DNA of 64,000 nt from Gnetum montanum (GCA_015680685.1 MNCI01030541.1:286391-350390), one strand, 5' to 3'. Positions 1-10,953 are shown, numbered from the stretch's first letter. Numbers and translations: made by a program. Notes: generated by a model from the letters alone, not told the origin.

Positions 1-1258
1 ACGATTTCATCATGAGACACACCAAGAGAGAGATAGCACACTCTCAGAATTTCAAGATTCATACACAACAATCATTCTCAACAACTAACACTAGCCTCCA
101 CTAGGACCAAAATTTCAACACACTCGTATGAGTCATGGGCAATAGACAATTGTCAACTCAACCCAAAAATAAGGAGGAAGACCAAGGTCTATCCAACAAC
201 AAGTCTGCATCAAACCAATTCTCGCAACAACGAGCAACATCACGAAGGATGCGTTCACAAGAAGACTCTCATCAAACAAGGTGCGATCTCAACAAGAACG
301 ACCCACACGAATAGTCTTCGAATCAAAGTGACCAAGAAATGTCACCAATCAAAATAGTGATGCCACAAGCAACACCACCAACTCAACAAGGAGCACAACT
401 CACAAGGATCAACAATAAGGGCAATCATGCCTCATGCACAATACGTTGTCAAACAAGACAACAACCATTTGGCTTTGGGATGACACAAACAACCACTGCA
501 TCCTCAACGTCCCCAACAATAAGCCATCATACCACGTAAAACATTATGCCTTGCGTCACGAACGATAGACACGCATGCAAAATTTGAAAGCGCAACCAAG
601 ACGACACGCATACACAACTAGACAAACATACAATCGCAAACATGAACATACCAAGTCTACCGACAACGGTCTTAGTCCACCCAGAACAAGGCTCACCAAG
701 AGCACATGTCCGAAAGACCTCCATCCTGAGGTATCTGGGAACCATCTTGTCCCCATTTGTCTTTTCCCATACTCACTGTATCTAGGGTGAGTGGGAGTGC
801 CAAGGATATCATATCTTGCACGATTCAACAAATGCCATCTCAAAACATGTCATCTGGGTGGAAACCGAAGCGGAGACTCGATCCGATTCATCCCAGATGA
901 ATCACTAGAGACCTGAGATGGGAGCTCCTTGAGCAACAAAATCCTTGAGTTGCCAGTAGAACTCCTCTCAACCATATCGCATACAATCACAACTAGTCCA
1001 ACCACAAGTAAACAAGGGGAGGACATCACCAAGACGCTATCATTTCTCTAAACCATGATAGGCTAAGGCCTCAACAACTACCTTGACATGATCCCATAAC
1101 GTTTGGTTTGCTAAAGAGAGCTTTAGCACAAGACCACCCTCCAAGGGAATGGTTAACAAAAGTTGAGAATGGGGTTAGCTAGTTTCTATCGGAAACCTCA
1201 CAAACCACAAACCCTGATACCCACTTAGCAAGAAACTTTTACCAATGACTAAAATTGT
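1..1258 (-). mobile_element. Internal region of a decayed minus-strand LTR retrotransposon
   Basis: This stretch lies on the internal side of a tRNA-Met primer-binding site, so I read it as the leader and start of an LTR element running off the left edge. Only short open frames remain on either strand, and I recognise no gag, protease or RT motif. The first 600 bases are rich in CAA/ACA and poor in structure. The assignment rests on position next to the PBS, not on coding similarity, so the lineage is open. Confidence 0.4.
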
Positions 1259-1272
1259 ACGGCTCTGATACC
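1259..1272 (-). other. Primer-binding site (initiator tRNA-Met type), minus strand
   Basis: On the minus strand the bases read TGGTATCAGAGCC, the standard plant retrotransposon PBS complementary to the 3' end of initiator tRNA-Met. It follows an LTR end reading TGTTACA with a two-base spacer (GA). This fixes the orientation: the 5' LTR is at higher coordinates and the internal region at lower coordinates. Confidence 0.8.
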
Positions 1273-1274
1273 AT

Positions 1275-1560
1275 CTGTAACAACATTGCCCCAACGTTGC
1301 CTGGCACCCCAAGGAATTCACAAAGATCCAATGGATCTAGGGCGGAAGACCTAGGGAATACACCTCAAACAAACAAGCATCTCAAGAGTGCAAGCAAAAG
1401 AGAACCAAGCAAACAAGCACACACACAACCTTGTAGGCCACATCGATGGGAGGGGAGACAATGCACCTACAAGGGAAGGTACCTCACCCCCAGATCCCTC
1501 ACGATCTAGTACAAGTTGTGGCATGGCACCGCACCAAAACTATCCAGTCTTGGCTGCCTA
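1275..1560 (-). repeat. LTR terminus next to the tRNA-Met PBS (outer end not defined)
   Basis: The plus strand begins TGTAACAACATTG just after the PBS, a typical LTR end (TG...CA on the element strand). The following 280 bases are non-coding. I could not find the outer LTR end or a TATA box with certainty, so the right limit is a guess. The sequence further right (1700-2230) may already belong to the neighbouring gypsy element, so the two are probably nested or abutting. Confidence 0.5.
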
Positions 1561-1697
1561 CATATCTACGACCGTCGTAGAATCAAGGCCATGTAGTTCT
1601 CCACGGAGAAGAGGGAAGGAAGAGGACTTAGAGTAGAGAGTTGCAACAGGAGGGTGCCCTATTGCTAGCTTGGTACCACCAAGCCGAGGTGGGTTTT

Positions 1698-2232
1698 CTA
1701 ACACTTGAGAGTCACCCGAGGGCACCTCAGAGTGTTCCATAGCCCCCGAACCATGGGGAGAGCCCAAGAGAACCACCACTCTGGAACATCTCTCACACTC
1801 AACGTTGTATTTTTTTGTTTAAGAGCCTGCTTAACTTGCGTAAAAGCATCGAGGAGATCATGTCCACGATCTGGTTGTTTATCACCCTTCTCTTCTTCCA
1901 TTCGTCCTAGGAGACAAATCTCTCAGGGAGGAACGGTTTCTGGTTGAGGGTTGTGTTTTCTTGGGTTGGGAGAAGATGGTTGCGTTTGCGTAGCGTCATC
2001 TTTTTTAAAGGGTGGGGCCAAGGGTGCCGAGGCGAGAGGCATAGGCTTGGGAAACCCCAACGTAATTCGGTCCTTGGCTGTATTACCTGTCATACGCCCT
2101 TCTCCTTTCCTGTTAGGTTGTGATTTAGGCGTTGACTTAGATATTCGCCCCTACGTAGCAGGAGCAACTGACGGCTTTGGCACCCTGATGACAAAGGGTG
2201 CCCTAGGCATGGGCGCGGGCTGGGCCGCGGCT
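1698..2232 (-). pseudogene. Decayed continuation downstream of the gypsy gag
   Basis: Downstream of the gag frame on the minus strand, short open pieces persist in shifted frames. One is a proline- and lysine-rich stretch between about 2240 and 1950; another begins MEEEKGDKQPDRG at 1901. They could be the gag/pro junction of the same Ty3/gypsy element after one or more frameshifts. No protease DSG motif is visible and there is no RT. Everything beyond gag seems to be lost or replaced by the next LTR. Confidence 0.3.
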
Positions 2233-4677
2233 TTACCGATAGTGGGCTACGAGACGAAGGTAGGAGGCGGGACCCAGAGAACGAAGGGTTGTCGCTAAGC
2301 CACACCCGTCAATCAATGTTGACGGGCTTGTTGTCTGAGACAGGCGAGGAGGTACATGCAGCACAAAGGGTTGTTTTGGCTGTGCCTGGGCATCGCCTTC
2401 CGTACCCACTACGTTGATAGTGTACCCTGCGTTATTTGTGTTTAACGGGTCTTGGTACACATGCATGGATTGATTTTCTGAATGGACGGGACTACTGCTA
2501 TCTAAGATCAATTTACCTTGATCGATCATGCGTTGAATGTCATCTTTCAACGCCTAGCAGTAATCCGTGTCATGACCACACAGCTGGTGATAGTCACAAA
2601 AACAGTCCAGCCTAAAGTTTTTGGGCACTGGTGGTTCGTTTGGCAAGGCCAAGGAGGGGTTCTTGAGCAACTCACAATGCCGTCTGTGGCGTTTCAGACC
2701 TTCCTCAGACACCTTCTTATGTTGAATATGGCCAGTTCCCAGTAATTACTTCAGAAGTTCTAAAGGCTTTATAGGTAGAGCCGTGTAGTTTGAGCAGTCT
2801 TTACGCTCAAAATTAGGCTTCGGCTGTGGAAACGCCTCAAGGGCGGGTGGAGTTTCTTGATCGACGTTGTTTGAGCTAGTTGTGGGCTCAGCAGGCACCG
2901 CAGATACTTTCTTGTTGTTATTTTTCTTCTTGGCCCCTTCGGCTACCGCTGCTACGATCATTGTCGTAGCTTTGCCTTTGTCTTTAACTTTGTTGTGGGC
3001 ATTTTTGTAGACCACATACGTTAGGTCTTTGCTAGCCTCTACCGCGTCTTGAATGCTCTTAGTCTGAGCGAAGACTTGGCTGAGGGAGCAGGGAGCAAGG
3101 TAGTATAACTTAGACTTGATAAAGTCATTAACTACCCCCTTGAAGATTGCTAACAGATAAGCCTCTGCGATGGGCTCACGGATTTCGTTCAAGGTGGCGC
3201 TCCACCATTGTATAAACTTTTGAACTGACTCGAGCAGATCTTGCTTGACTCCCATGAGCTAATCCAGCGTGACTTCTGGTTTCAAGTTGTATTTGAAACG
3301 AGTCACAAACTGAGTTAACAGCTCTTCCAAGGTTGAGATGGAAGAGCGTGGGAGTGCTCAATACCAGTCTAAAGCTTTACCCGTTAGGGACATAGCAAAG
3401 ACACAGATGATGGTATGTGGCCATTGTTGCAATAACGGCTCTGACCTGAAGGTGACTAGATGGGCATTGGGATCGCCTTCCCCATTGTATTTTGTAAAAT
3501 GGGGGAGTGGCATCCCAAGAGGCAACAACAAAACAGGTACTGCCGAACTAATAGGATCGTCATGGTAAAAATTCATGACTTGTATTGTGTCGGAACCGAC
3601 AACCTTGAGGCATTTAACTTCCTCAGTAAGGGTCTGAATAAGCTGGAAGGCTTGATCCAGACCCGTAGATGAAGAGGTTGTTTTTGGAATTGCAAGATGA
3701 GCCACGCTGGGTTGTGGGATAGGGGTGGCAGCTTGGCCTATGTGCGATGTTATCGGGACTGTCCCTGTAGCAGTGTTGCTTGTGACATCCACCACCCGGT
3801 AGGTGGTGCAAATGGGGCGACCACCGTCAACTATGCCATGGGATACATTGTTTGCGTGGCCGGGGGTAGAAACAATGACCCTACAGTGGGGTTTAGCGCC
3901 TACGGGACTTGGTGCTGATGATGAGTGAGATGAGACCTCTGGGTAGGCTATGCTACAAGGGATGATGTGTTTGGAGCCCACCACGCGATAGCGGCAGGTC
4001 CTGTCGTGTGAGTTGGGATGAATGTAGGCGTTGTGTAATTGTGAAGTAGGTATTGCATGTACATACGGTGACATAGGCGCAGGCATACGATGAGATGGAT
4101 TAGCTAACTGCAGCTACGGAGGAATGATTTGTGAAGGGACACCACCCGGGAGGGTAGTCGGAGAGAAAAAATGCGGTTGGGACGAGTGCGGGACGCAGTT
4201 AGCATTAGATAATGTCAAGGGCGTGGTGACCATGAACAACGGATCTACACGGGACGCCTTGGAGGGAGGGGCCACAACAAAGTCAACGTGACTGCCTCCC
4301 TCGGAATGGGAATCTAGATCCTCCTGCCCATCATAAAGTGCTTCATCACGGAACAACTCCTCTCGTTGTTCTGTCGATGCCCTGGCCATCAACATTTGAT
4401 CTAAGATCCACTGTTGTTGGTCTGTCAGGGGTACAGTGGCATTAGGTGAAGGAATAAATTCCTTCCCATTGTAGTATATGAACTCGTATTCTCGTTTCTC
4501 TTCGAGTTCTTGTGGATACATGGGCAAATTTGCCGCAAGTTTAGCACAAAGGAAATTGTAATGTTCCCTGCGCTGAGCGTGTCCCTCAGGCTCTTTATAA
4601 AGAGCCTGAGGCATCGGCGTGGTCGCACCGGACTGGTTGGTAGCTCGACCACAAGAGGTGTAACTTGCAGCGTCCAA
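2233..4677 (-). pseudogene. Ty3/gypsy gag, one frame with point nonsense changes
   Basis: This is the capsid-type gag of a Ty3/gypsy element. Four open pieces (4677-4114, 4086-3358, 3255-2746, 2550-2233) are all in the same reading frame, giving about 815 codons from a start reading MDAASYTSCGR. Gag hallmarks are visible: PHFTKYNGEGDPNAHLVTF followed by GKALDWY near 3360, the ESVQKFIQWWSA region near 3215, and ALKDDIQRMIDQGKLI near 2530. The breaks are in-frame stops: TAG at 4116-4114, TGA right after DWY at 3360-3358, TAG near 3258, TAA near 2745 and TAG near 2555. Each fits CAG, CGA or CAA mutated by C-to-T. No frameshift is needed. The 5' LTR and PBS lie upstream at 4955 and beyond; pol is absent. 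Confidence 0.8.
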
Positions 4678-4954
4678 GGGTTCTCGAGGTTAGCAGTGTC
4701 AACAGCGGTGGTTGATGCAGCCATTCTCTACGCAACTCGAGAGTAATGACGACAACGATAAAGATCACAAGGGCAAAGGCAAGCTAAGGTGAAAATGGGC
4801 TTTCTACCCTGTAGGATTCCAGAGGAATCGTCGAAGCGACTGATCTGCACCACACAATCTCGTAAACAATCACGGAGGTATTACGTTTACGTTGATCGAA
4901 AATGGGTACAGACAGCTTACAGGACTATCCATGAAACGCAGATCGGAGGTTCAA

Positions 4955-4971
4955 CCCTCCTTCTAGCGCCA
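4955..4971 (-). other. Putative PBS of the gag-bearing gypsy element
   Basis: On the minus strand the bases read TGGCGCTAGAAGGAGGG, one base after an LTR-like end in CA. TGGCGC-type primer sites are typical of several plant Ty3/gypsy lineages. It lies about 280 bases upstream of the gag start, the expected arrangement. Confidence 0.55.
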
Positions 4972-4972
4972 C

Positions 4973-5400
4973 TGATCTGGGGTTGGAACTGTGTACACAA
5001 AACTTCGCTCGGTATTTCCAGCGACCGATGTTTTCCGTCGTTACAACTAGCAGCGCGGTTCTCAATAGCGATTTTAATAGCCTTCTTTCTGCCACTTCTC
5101 TTACTCAGAATTGTCCTTCACAAGGCAAAAACAGTAGTCTTCCAAGCATTTATTCAATTCGCAAAACCATTTCAGAGCTTATGCATGGTAACGAATTCCT
5201 GATATGCAGCACAACGCATAATTTCAATACAACCCCCATAAAACCTTTGTAAGCAATTTATAGCTTAATATTTTGTTATGATTTGTACTTGTATAAATGT
5301 ATATGATTTTATTAAAAGTTACTTAAATGTTTCTCATATAAGCGCCACTGCTTTTTGCAAACTTTTCAAAAACAAACAGAAAAATTTGGGATGTGCGGCA
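4973..5400 (-). repeat. 5' LTR of the gag-bearing gypsy element (outer end approximate)
   Basis: The LTR begins next to the PBS at 4973 (TGATCTGGGG on the plus strand). On the minus strand a TATA-like CTATAAATTG lies at about 5256-5262, giving a plausible promoter that reads toward gag. The outer boundary could not be fixed. A 10-base match AGCGCCACTG occurs both at the PBS edge (about 4966) and at about 5341. Confidence 0.5.
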
Positions 5401-6119
5401 AACTTTTCAACTTGAAAAGGCCATGTGATGTTTCTATGCAGTGGGAAAATCTTTAACACTGGATTTCAGCGTTCAAGTAATATAAGAAAATAAAAAGGCC
5501 TCATTAACAAACAAAATTAAGATAGAAACATTTGCAGTCAATAATCCAGGTAAAGGGAAATCTACCAAAGATCTTTGCTTGATAAAAATTCACTGCAATC
5601 GCACTCTAACATCCATAAGCCGACACAATGAATTCCTTTCCTTTCCAAAAATGAGCAACGTATCTTTTCACCCTGTTTAGTTTGTTCAAAAATCATTGAA
5701 CACAATAAGCACAGTGCATGAGGCTCTATTAAAATGCAAGAGTGATATGGACTTTATCACAAAGGATATTCATAGGGAAGAAGTAAATCATAAGAGTATT
5801 AAATAGAACTGTTAATTAATTGAAAGCCAGAATGGAATTTTAAAATATTTTAAGAATGGTCTACGTCTATCAAGGACAATATGTTCTTTCTATAAAACTC
5901 TCTAGCGTGGATTCAGAAAACACAAGTAAAAATTTTTAAAGAAGCCTTGGAAAATATTATCTCTATGATTTTTGAAAACAATGCCAGAAAAAAGAAAGAA
6001 ATATAGAGTGCAAGTTCATACATTACAGATGAGGAGTAAAGCTCTTCCTACAATAGCAATAAGCATTACTATAAAAAAAGGTCATCACATGAAGGCTCAA
6101 TGCTCATTCCACCAAAAAA
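5401..6119. other. AT-rich non-coding stretch
   Basis: I see no open frame, RNA gene or recognisable transposon domain here. The sequence is AT-rich with short A and T runs and is probably old intergenic or repeat-derived DNA. Confidence 0.5.
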
Positions 6120-6277
6120 GATCCGAAAGGGTAGGTTGAAAAGCAAAAATATAATCTCTTTTCAAGTGGCTATACCCAGGCCCAAATCCACTAAGATAGA
6201 TCTGAAAGGGTAGGTTAAAAAGTAAAAACATAACCTCTTTTCAGGTGGCTATACCTAGGCTCAAACCCAGATCTTAC
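6120..6277. repeat. 79-bp tandem duplication
   Basis: Two direct units start at 6120 (GATCCGAAAGGGTAGGTTG) and 6199 (GATCTGAAAGGGTAGGTTA). Both continue through a TCTTTTCA(A/G)GTGGCTATACC segment. The differences I can read are all transitions, which fits methylation-driven decay after duplication. Confidence 0.75.
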
Positions 6278-6680
6278 AGCTTGAAAAAGAAGAACCTTGC
6301 CATCACTGCAAATTATGGACCTCAACAATAAGCATTACTATAATATTCTTATTGTCAAAAGGCGACCAATCATAATCATCATTGGCTATACCCCATTATT
6401 TAGGTGACCCATCAAGGTAGGAAAATGATTTGATAATAATATTGGACTGGTCATCTACCTAGCACAACATAGACATATGACATACTTTTACATTGCCTCA
6501 ATTAGCAGCTGTAAACATGAACCTTGGACCAGAAAGGTTAACCAAACTCCATGCTGAATCAAGGATAATCATTGTTATCACCATGATAAACATCATGTTT
6601 TATGGAACGTAATTGAGTATGCATTTAACCATTCAATTAATTAATGTTTCACTTGAAACTTAATATTTCTGTATGTTCTG

Positions 6681-6886
6681 TTAGGAAATAACAACTCCAA
6701 ACTGATAGTTTTATCAAATATTAAAATATAATTGCCAATATTTAACAATCCATTTTCTATGGATATTTTAGCTTTTTCTAATTATCAATATTGGCACTTA
6801 TATTTTAATATTTAATAAAACTATTATGTTGGCATTGTTATCTCCTAACAATTACCCCCTCAATGCCAACATTATGAGCAAACTTA
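6681..6886 (-). repeat. Copia-type 3' LTR fragment plus polypurine tract, minus strand
   Basis: On the minus strand an LTR starts at 6850 with TGTTAGGAGATAACAATGCC and runs to about 6681, where it is truncated. Just upstream on that strand (6886-6851) lies element DNA ending in ATTGAGGGGGTAAT, a polypurine tract. The same arrangement (AAGTTTGCTCATAATGTTGG, purine tract, LTR) occurs on the plus strand at 34938-34976, which supports the boundary. Confidence 0.7.
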
Positions 6887-6897
6887 TCATAAGAAAA

Positions 6898-7318
6898 ACA
6901 TAAATATAAGTGCCAATATTGATAATTACAAAAAGCTGGAATTTCCATAGAAAATGGATTGTTAAATATTCACAATTATTAAAGATTTTGAGAATGACTT
7001 TTGCAAAGATTCAAGGAAGTCTTGGAAGGTCTAAATCAGATCTCAAGATTATTTTAGAAAAGCTGGAGAAGAGCTGGAGAAAGCATGATACAGCTACATA
7101 TTAATTTAGAAATAGCTTACTAGTTGTGTAAGCAACCATATGTATTTATTGTGATGAAATTAGTGGAACTGAATTGTCTAATCGTTTGCACTGGTTTGGC
7201 AAGGGCTTGGGAGTCACTTTCTATTCTCTTTTGTCACAAAGGCTTTTGATATGTGGTTGATTTTCTGTTAAGAGTTTATAATTTTCTGCACTGATGGTTC
7301 TCCTTGATTTTCCCAACA
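6898..7318 (+). repeat. Copia-type LTR, plus strand, inverted relative to its neighbour
   Basis: This LTR shares ATAAGTGCCAATATTGATAATT and AAAATGGATTGTTAAATATT (each in short matching blocks) with the minus-strand LTR at 6681-6850 and with the LTR at 34976. Its 3' end reads TTTTCCCAACA and is followed by a degenerate PBS. Its first few tens of bases seem to be missing at the junction with the inverted copy. The short open frame at 6910-7104 lies inside the LTR and is not a gene. Confidence 0.7.
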
Positions 7319-7320
7319 AT

Positions 7321-7332
7321 TTGTATCAAAGC
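7321..7332 (+). other. Degenerate tRNA-Met PBS after the copia LTR
   Basis: TTGTATCAAAGC followed by AAGG matches the plant copia PBS TGGTATCAGAGC with two changes. It directly follows the LTR end, so the internal region of this element lies to the right. No gag or pol coding is left there. Confidence 0.6.
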
Positions 7333-8700
7333 AAGGTTCATGATTCAATGCCCTTGATTGATATAGGTTGATGAGGCATCCAATGGCAATTTGTAAATTG
7401 ATTGTAAGCCCTGGATTTGGAAAGTGTTTCATGTGCCCTGTGTTTGTATTCTAGCATGTTCAATTCAGGTTATTGGTCTTCTAAGATGCATCCTTACCTC
7501 CTATGTCACACACTGAGGTTGTGTGCATGATTCCAAGCACTTTAGGATGATTTTAGCTTCATTTAGATATCCTTTGGTCCTTCCAACATGACCCCTTGGG
7601 TTCAGTCTTCTTTGCCTTTCATGTGATCAAGATCAGCATAGACTACGTTGACAAACCTCTATTGTATAATGCCCCACATTTGTACATGTGTCCATAGTAC
7701 TTTATTAAATACTTAAACTTTAATTTGTTTTAAAACTTATTTATATTTGTAGATGTGTCTAATGCTTCTTAGTGATATGAAGACCTTTGTTTGGGTGACA
7801 TAAGCAAGATGACTGTTTATTTTTTATTTTTGTCTACTTTTTTTATTTAAAATTTAAAAATATATTTTTTTAATTAATAAATGAGCATTGCAAAGTCTAG
7901 CATTATTTTAGAATAATACTAGGAAATTAATGTGATGCGGATCCATGGTTTTGGCATTTAGTTAGAATTTTTAAATTATTTAATATTTAATTGATTAAAA
8001 TACATCAAAATTCAAAGTTGTCAAATCACACTCAAATTGCATAGACTAACTCAGCTTTACACCTAGAGTATAGATCTACAATTTGTTTTTCAATTTGAAC
8101 CCTAGATTTTGAGATCTTAATGTTAAACAATTAAAAAATACCCAACGGGACCATATTTTCTTCAATTCAATTAAAATATTAATTTCTGGCATGGTAGCTA
8201 TGGCATGTTTATGCTCATTATGACCAATACAACGTGTAAAATGTTGGATGGACCAAAAGTCTAGTATCAAGGATTTTACTAGATAAATTACAAGAAATGT
8301 GGAAAAAAGATAAAAGGCCAAAAATAAATTAGAAACCCTCATAGCATATAAACTAAAAAGTGACTTAAAACAAGACAAAAAGATGTGGCCATAAGAAAAT
8401 TTGATGTGGGATGGTGATGTATGCTCTATGACATGCTTATGATGACATCTATTTTATTTATATGTAAATTGTCCACTTCATATTAATAGCTAGAAAAGGG
8501 ACAAATGACTCATTTAATAGGGGCCATGTGGCTTTCTTGAGTGTTGTCAATGTCAGATGTCCACTCCCTCATGAGAGCTTGTTTGTCCAACTCAAGTAGC
8601 AATGATGCCATGAATAAAAAAGGATTTTTGAAGAATGGGTTGTCTAGTCTTTATCCATTGTGTAAACTTTTGTGCACAAGTCTTTACCCAAGCCTTAGGG
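7333..8700. other. AT-rich non-coding stretch, probable copia internal remnant
   Basis: No convincing gene is visible. The 100-codon minus-strand frame at 8076-8378 is hydrophobic, matches no family I know, and has the composition expected by chance in AT-rich DNA. Confidence 0.5.
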
Positions 8701-8710
8701 TCTCCTCCAT

Positions 8711-8722
8711 CCTATAAATAGA
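8711..8722 (+). promoter_or_regulatory. TATA-box-like motif in an LTR-like or gene-like context
   Basis: CCTATAAATAGAGG is a strong plant TATA match. About 480 bases of non-coding GT-rich sequence separate it from LINE ORF1 at about 9186. The context resembles other LTR promoters in this window (TATAAATA at 32961, 40385 and 44767), so it may belong to an unrecognised LTR. Confidence 0.4.
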
Positions 8723-9185
8723 GGGGACATTTGCTCTCATTTTCACTTTGGCCAAGGAAGGGAAGACTATGCTAGTTGGAGGGGTGAGAAGTTGAGGAAA
8801 GAAGAAGGATAGTGGTTGTTCCTTGCTTGTTCTCAACCATCTCTTGGGATGTCTTGAGTGTTCTTATGGGCTCTTTGGAGGTTGATTTTGCTGCTATTGT
8901 TGGAGGCTTTTAGGATTGATTTTTGGGGACTTTGGCATTCAAGGGACTATTTTCTCAGATGTTGTGAGAGGATTTAAGCAACAGCTTGAACTTGCAATCT
9001 AAAGCTGATTTCTTGAAGCTATTGGCTAGACAACAACCCAAACTTGAGGTGTCTTCTCCTTCCCCAAATCATTGTTAAATGGTCCTTTATTCAAGTCTAC
9101 ATTTCTCTCATTATGAAAACATGAGGCTATAAAATTTATTAATGAAAATTTCAAAGTTTGGAACCATGGATACATTGGGAAGATG

Positions 9186-10286
9186 GGCAGGAGTGAGAGC
9201 GCAAGTGACAGTGGGCTCAAAGGGCAGGGTGACGCTAGCGTGCGGGGCGGGACCTAGGCGGGTGAGGGCGAATTAGGTGGTGCTTTGAGCGGATTGGGTG
9301 GCGCTTCAGGCATGGGGGGAGTGGTAGGTGGCAAAAGGGCATCGGGAAGGGTTTCTTTCGCAAAGGCAATAGATGGCGAGGATGGGGATTTGGCATCAAG
9401 GAGGTGCTGATGACACCCAGCCAGCCTGGGGACTCAAGGCAAGGGGTGTTGAGGCCTATGTTAGGGGGGAGGGATCTATGTGGCTTCGAGTCAAGGTGGT
9501 CCCCAGCAAGGGGCTGCATACCTTGGAGCACAATCTGAGTGGGAACTTAGTCTCGATGGGGGCTTGCCCTAAGCTTAAGATTGTTCGAAAATGGGTGGCA
9601 GCACAATGGAATTTCTACTCAATTGTTGTGCAAAGCCTTCATGAACAACTTTTGTTGTTCATTTTCTCGAAAATCACGAATAGGAACCAAGTACTAGTGG
9701 GTGGCCCATGGTTTTTCGATGCAAGGGGTTTGGTGTTGACCCAATGGAGGCCAAGGGTACATAAGGACCCAAATTTGTTCTCACAAGCTCCGGTCTGCAT
9801 CCATGTTTCCAGAATACCCTAGGAAATGTGGACGCTGACTTTTCTTAGGATGTTGGTTGGGCTTTTCAAGGAGTTCATCTCCTTCAATAAACCCACTACT
9901 TTGTTGGACTAGATGGGGTATGTGCGCTTTTGTGTCTGGTGTTCTCTGGCTCCAAAAGATTTGCTTCAAGAGGTTGTCCTGGACATGCCTTCCGGAGAAG
10001 AGAAGATCCAGGTTGAGTATGAAAATGTTGTGGTTGATGGGCCTACGACGCATTGCTTGGTGCAGGCTCCTTGTGGTGTGTGTGGCAAGGCAAGCCACGT
10101 CACTACATCTTGTCGGGTGGCCCATCATGCACAAGGCTTGAAGAAGTTTGAGGATGGTTGGACAATTGTTACTTGAAGGGGGGAGGGGATCCTACAAAGG
10201 GTCAACACCAGAACTCGGTGATCAGGCAGGTTAGAATTTCACCAACAACAATAGGGGGAGGTCCTGCTACCCATAAGGAGAAGGGG

Positions 10287-10318
<32 letters not shown>

Positions 10319-10319
10319 C
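9186..10319 (+). pseudogene. LINE ORF1: DUF4283-like RNA-binding domain and zinc knuckle
   Basis: This is the nucleic-acid-binding ORF1 of a plant L1-type LINE. The frame at 9373-9822 carries the DUF4283 signature (GGPWFFDARGLVLTQWRP, then a degenerate APVCIHVSRIP for the usual APVWVRLP). After two in-frame TAG stops at about 9820 and 9910, the same frame continues as MGYVRFCVWC and ends in a CCHC-like knuckle, CGVCGKASHVTTSC, near 10075-10115. The N-terminal part appears shifted to another frame near 9360. The sequence then enters a run of 30 C residues and an n, so the rest of this LINE is not joined to it. Without the stops it would be a typical ORF1. Confidence 0.75.
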
Positions 10320-10320
10320 N
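10290..10320. other. C30 homopolymer followed by one unknown base
   Basis: Thirty C residues run from 10290 to 10319, followed by a single n. Plastid sequence starts at the next base. Homopolymers ending in n usually mark a contig end or collapsed gap, so the join between LINE ORF1 and plastid DNA is not secure. Confidence 0.85.
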
Positions 10321-10405
10321 GAAATGTTTGCATCAACCATAAATCCGTCCCAAGACATCAATCTTAAACAAAGTTACCTAAAAAGTACATTTAATCAATG
10401 ATATT

Positions 10406-10510
10406 ATGGAAGTCAATATTCTTGCACTTATTGCTATTGCGCTTTTCATTTCAGTTCCTACAGCTTTTCTCATAATCATTTATGTAAAAACGATTAGCGA
10501 AAACAATTGA
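10406..10510 (+). CDS. psbM: Photosystem II protein M (plastid)
   Basis: The 34-residue product begins [17 protein letters not shown] and ends in YVKTISENN, the usual psbM length and pattern. It is one hydrophobic transmembrane helix with a short stromal tail, and it forms part of the dimer interface of photosystem II in the thylakoid membrane. The frame is intact. It converges on petN, and a perfect inverted repeat lies between them. In the nucleus it would have no suitable promoter or transit peptide, so I expect it to be silent there. Confidence 0.93.
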   Translation: MEVNILALIAIALFISVPTAFLIIIYVKTISENN

Positions 10511-10625
10511 GCTTTCGAAATAGAGTGACTTTTTCCCAGAAATTTCCCCAGTCGTCCGTAAGTTCAAAGCTGAAAAAGAAAGCGGTAGTATATAGTTTTA
10601 GGGAGATATCTACTTTTTTGTAGAG

Positions 10626-10672
10626 AAGTAGTACAAAAGCAAGGGTTCTTACACCTTTCTTTTGTACTACTT
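10626..10672. terminator. Perfect 14-bp stem-loop between convergent psbM and petN
   Basis: AAGTAGTACAAAAG (10626-10639) is the exact reverse complement of CTTTTGTACTACTT (10659-10672), with a 19-base loop. It sits between the 3' ends of two convergent plastid genes. That is where plastid mRNAs carry stem-loops that protect 3' ends from exonucleases. Confidence 0.75.
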
Positions 10673-10722
10673 GTATACTTCTAACCAAAACAAATTATTT
10701 GAAATGAACAAATCAGTAAACC

Positions 10723-10812
10723 TTATAATCCACTTCTTCCCCAAACTACGAGTGAAAGGGAAAAAGTAAACACTACCATTAACGCGGCCCAAGCAATATC
10801 CACTATATTCAT
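10723..10812 (-). CDS. petN: Cytochrome b6f complex subunit VIII (plastid)
   Basis: The 29-residue product reads [20 protein letters not shown] and ends LVVWGRSGL, matching petN in length and C-terminal motif. It is a single-pass membrane subunit needed for assembly of the cytochrome b6f complex. The gene lies between psbM and trnC as in most land plants, and its frame is intact from ATG (10812) to TAA (10723). Confidence 0.93.
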   Translation of the reverse strand: MNIVDIAWAALMVVFTFSLSLVVWGRSGL

Positions 10813-10953
10813 AAGCCTTTTCAGAACAAAAATGAAAACACTAATTTGATTACTTTACTTAATAATAAGAGAACCACTAACGATAGTGCAAAGTAGAAGT
10901 AAACCCAACTTTGGATCCTAACAAACAAAATAAAAATCTAGAGAGACCTTTTT

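Noticed and set aside
8076-8378. Possible small membrane protein gene on the minus strand
   Set aside because: Hydrophobic 100-codon frame in AT-rich DNA without a recognisable promoter, homologue or conserved motif; likely chance.
10158-10367. Proline-rich protein encoded by the C homopolymer
   Set aside because: The poly-Pro comes from a 30-base C run at an assembly break and joins LINE and plastid sequence.
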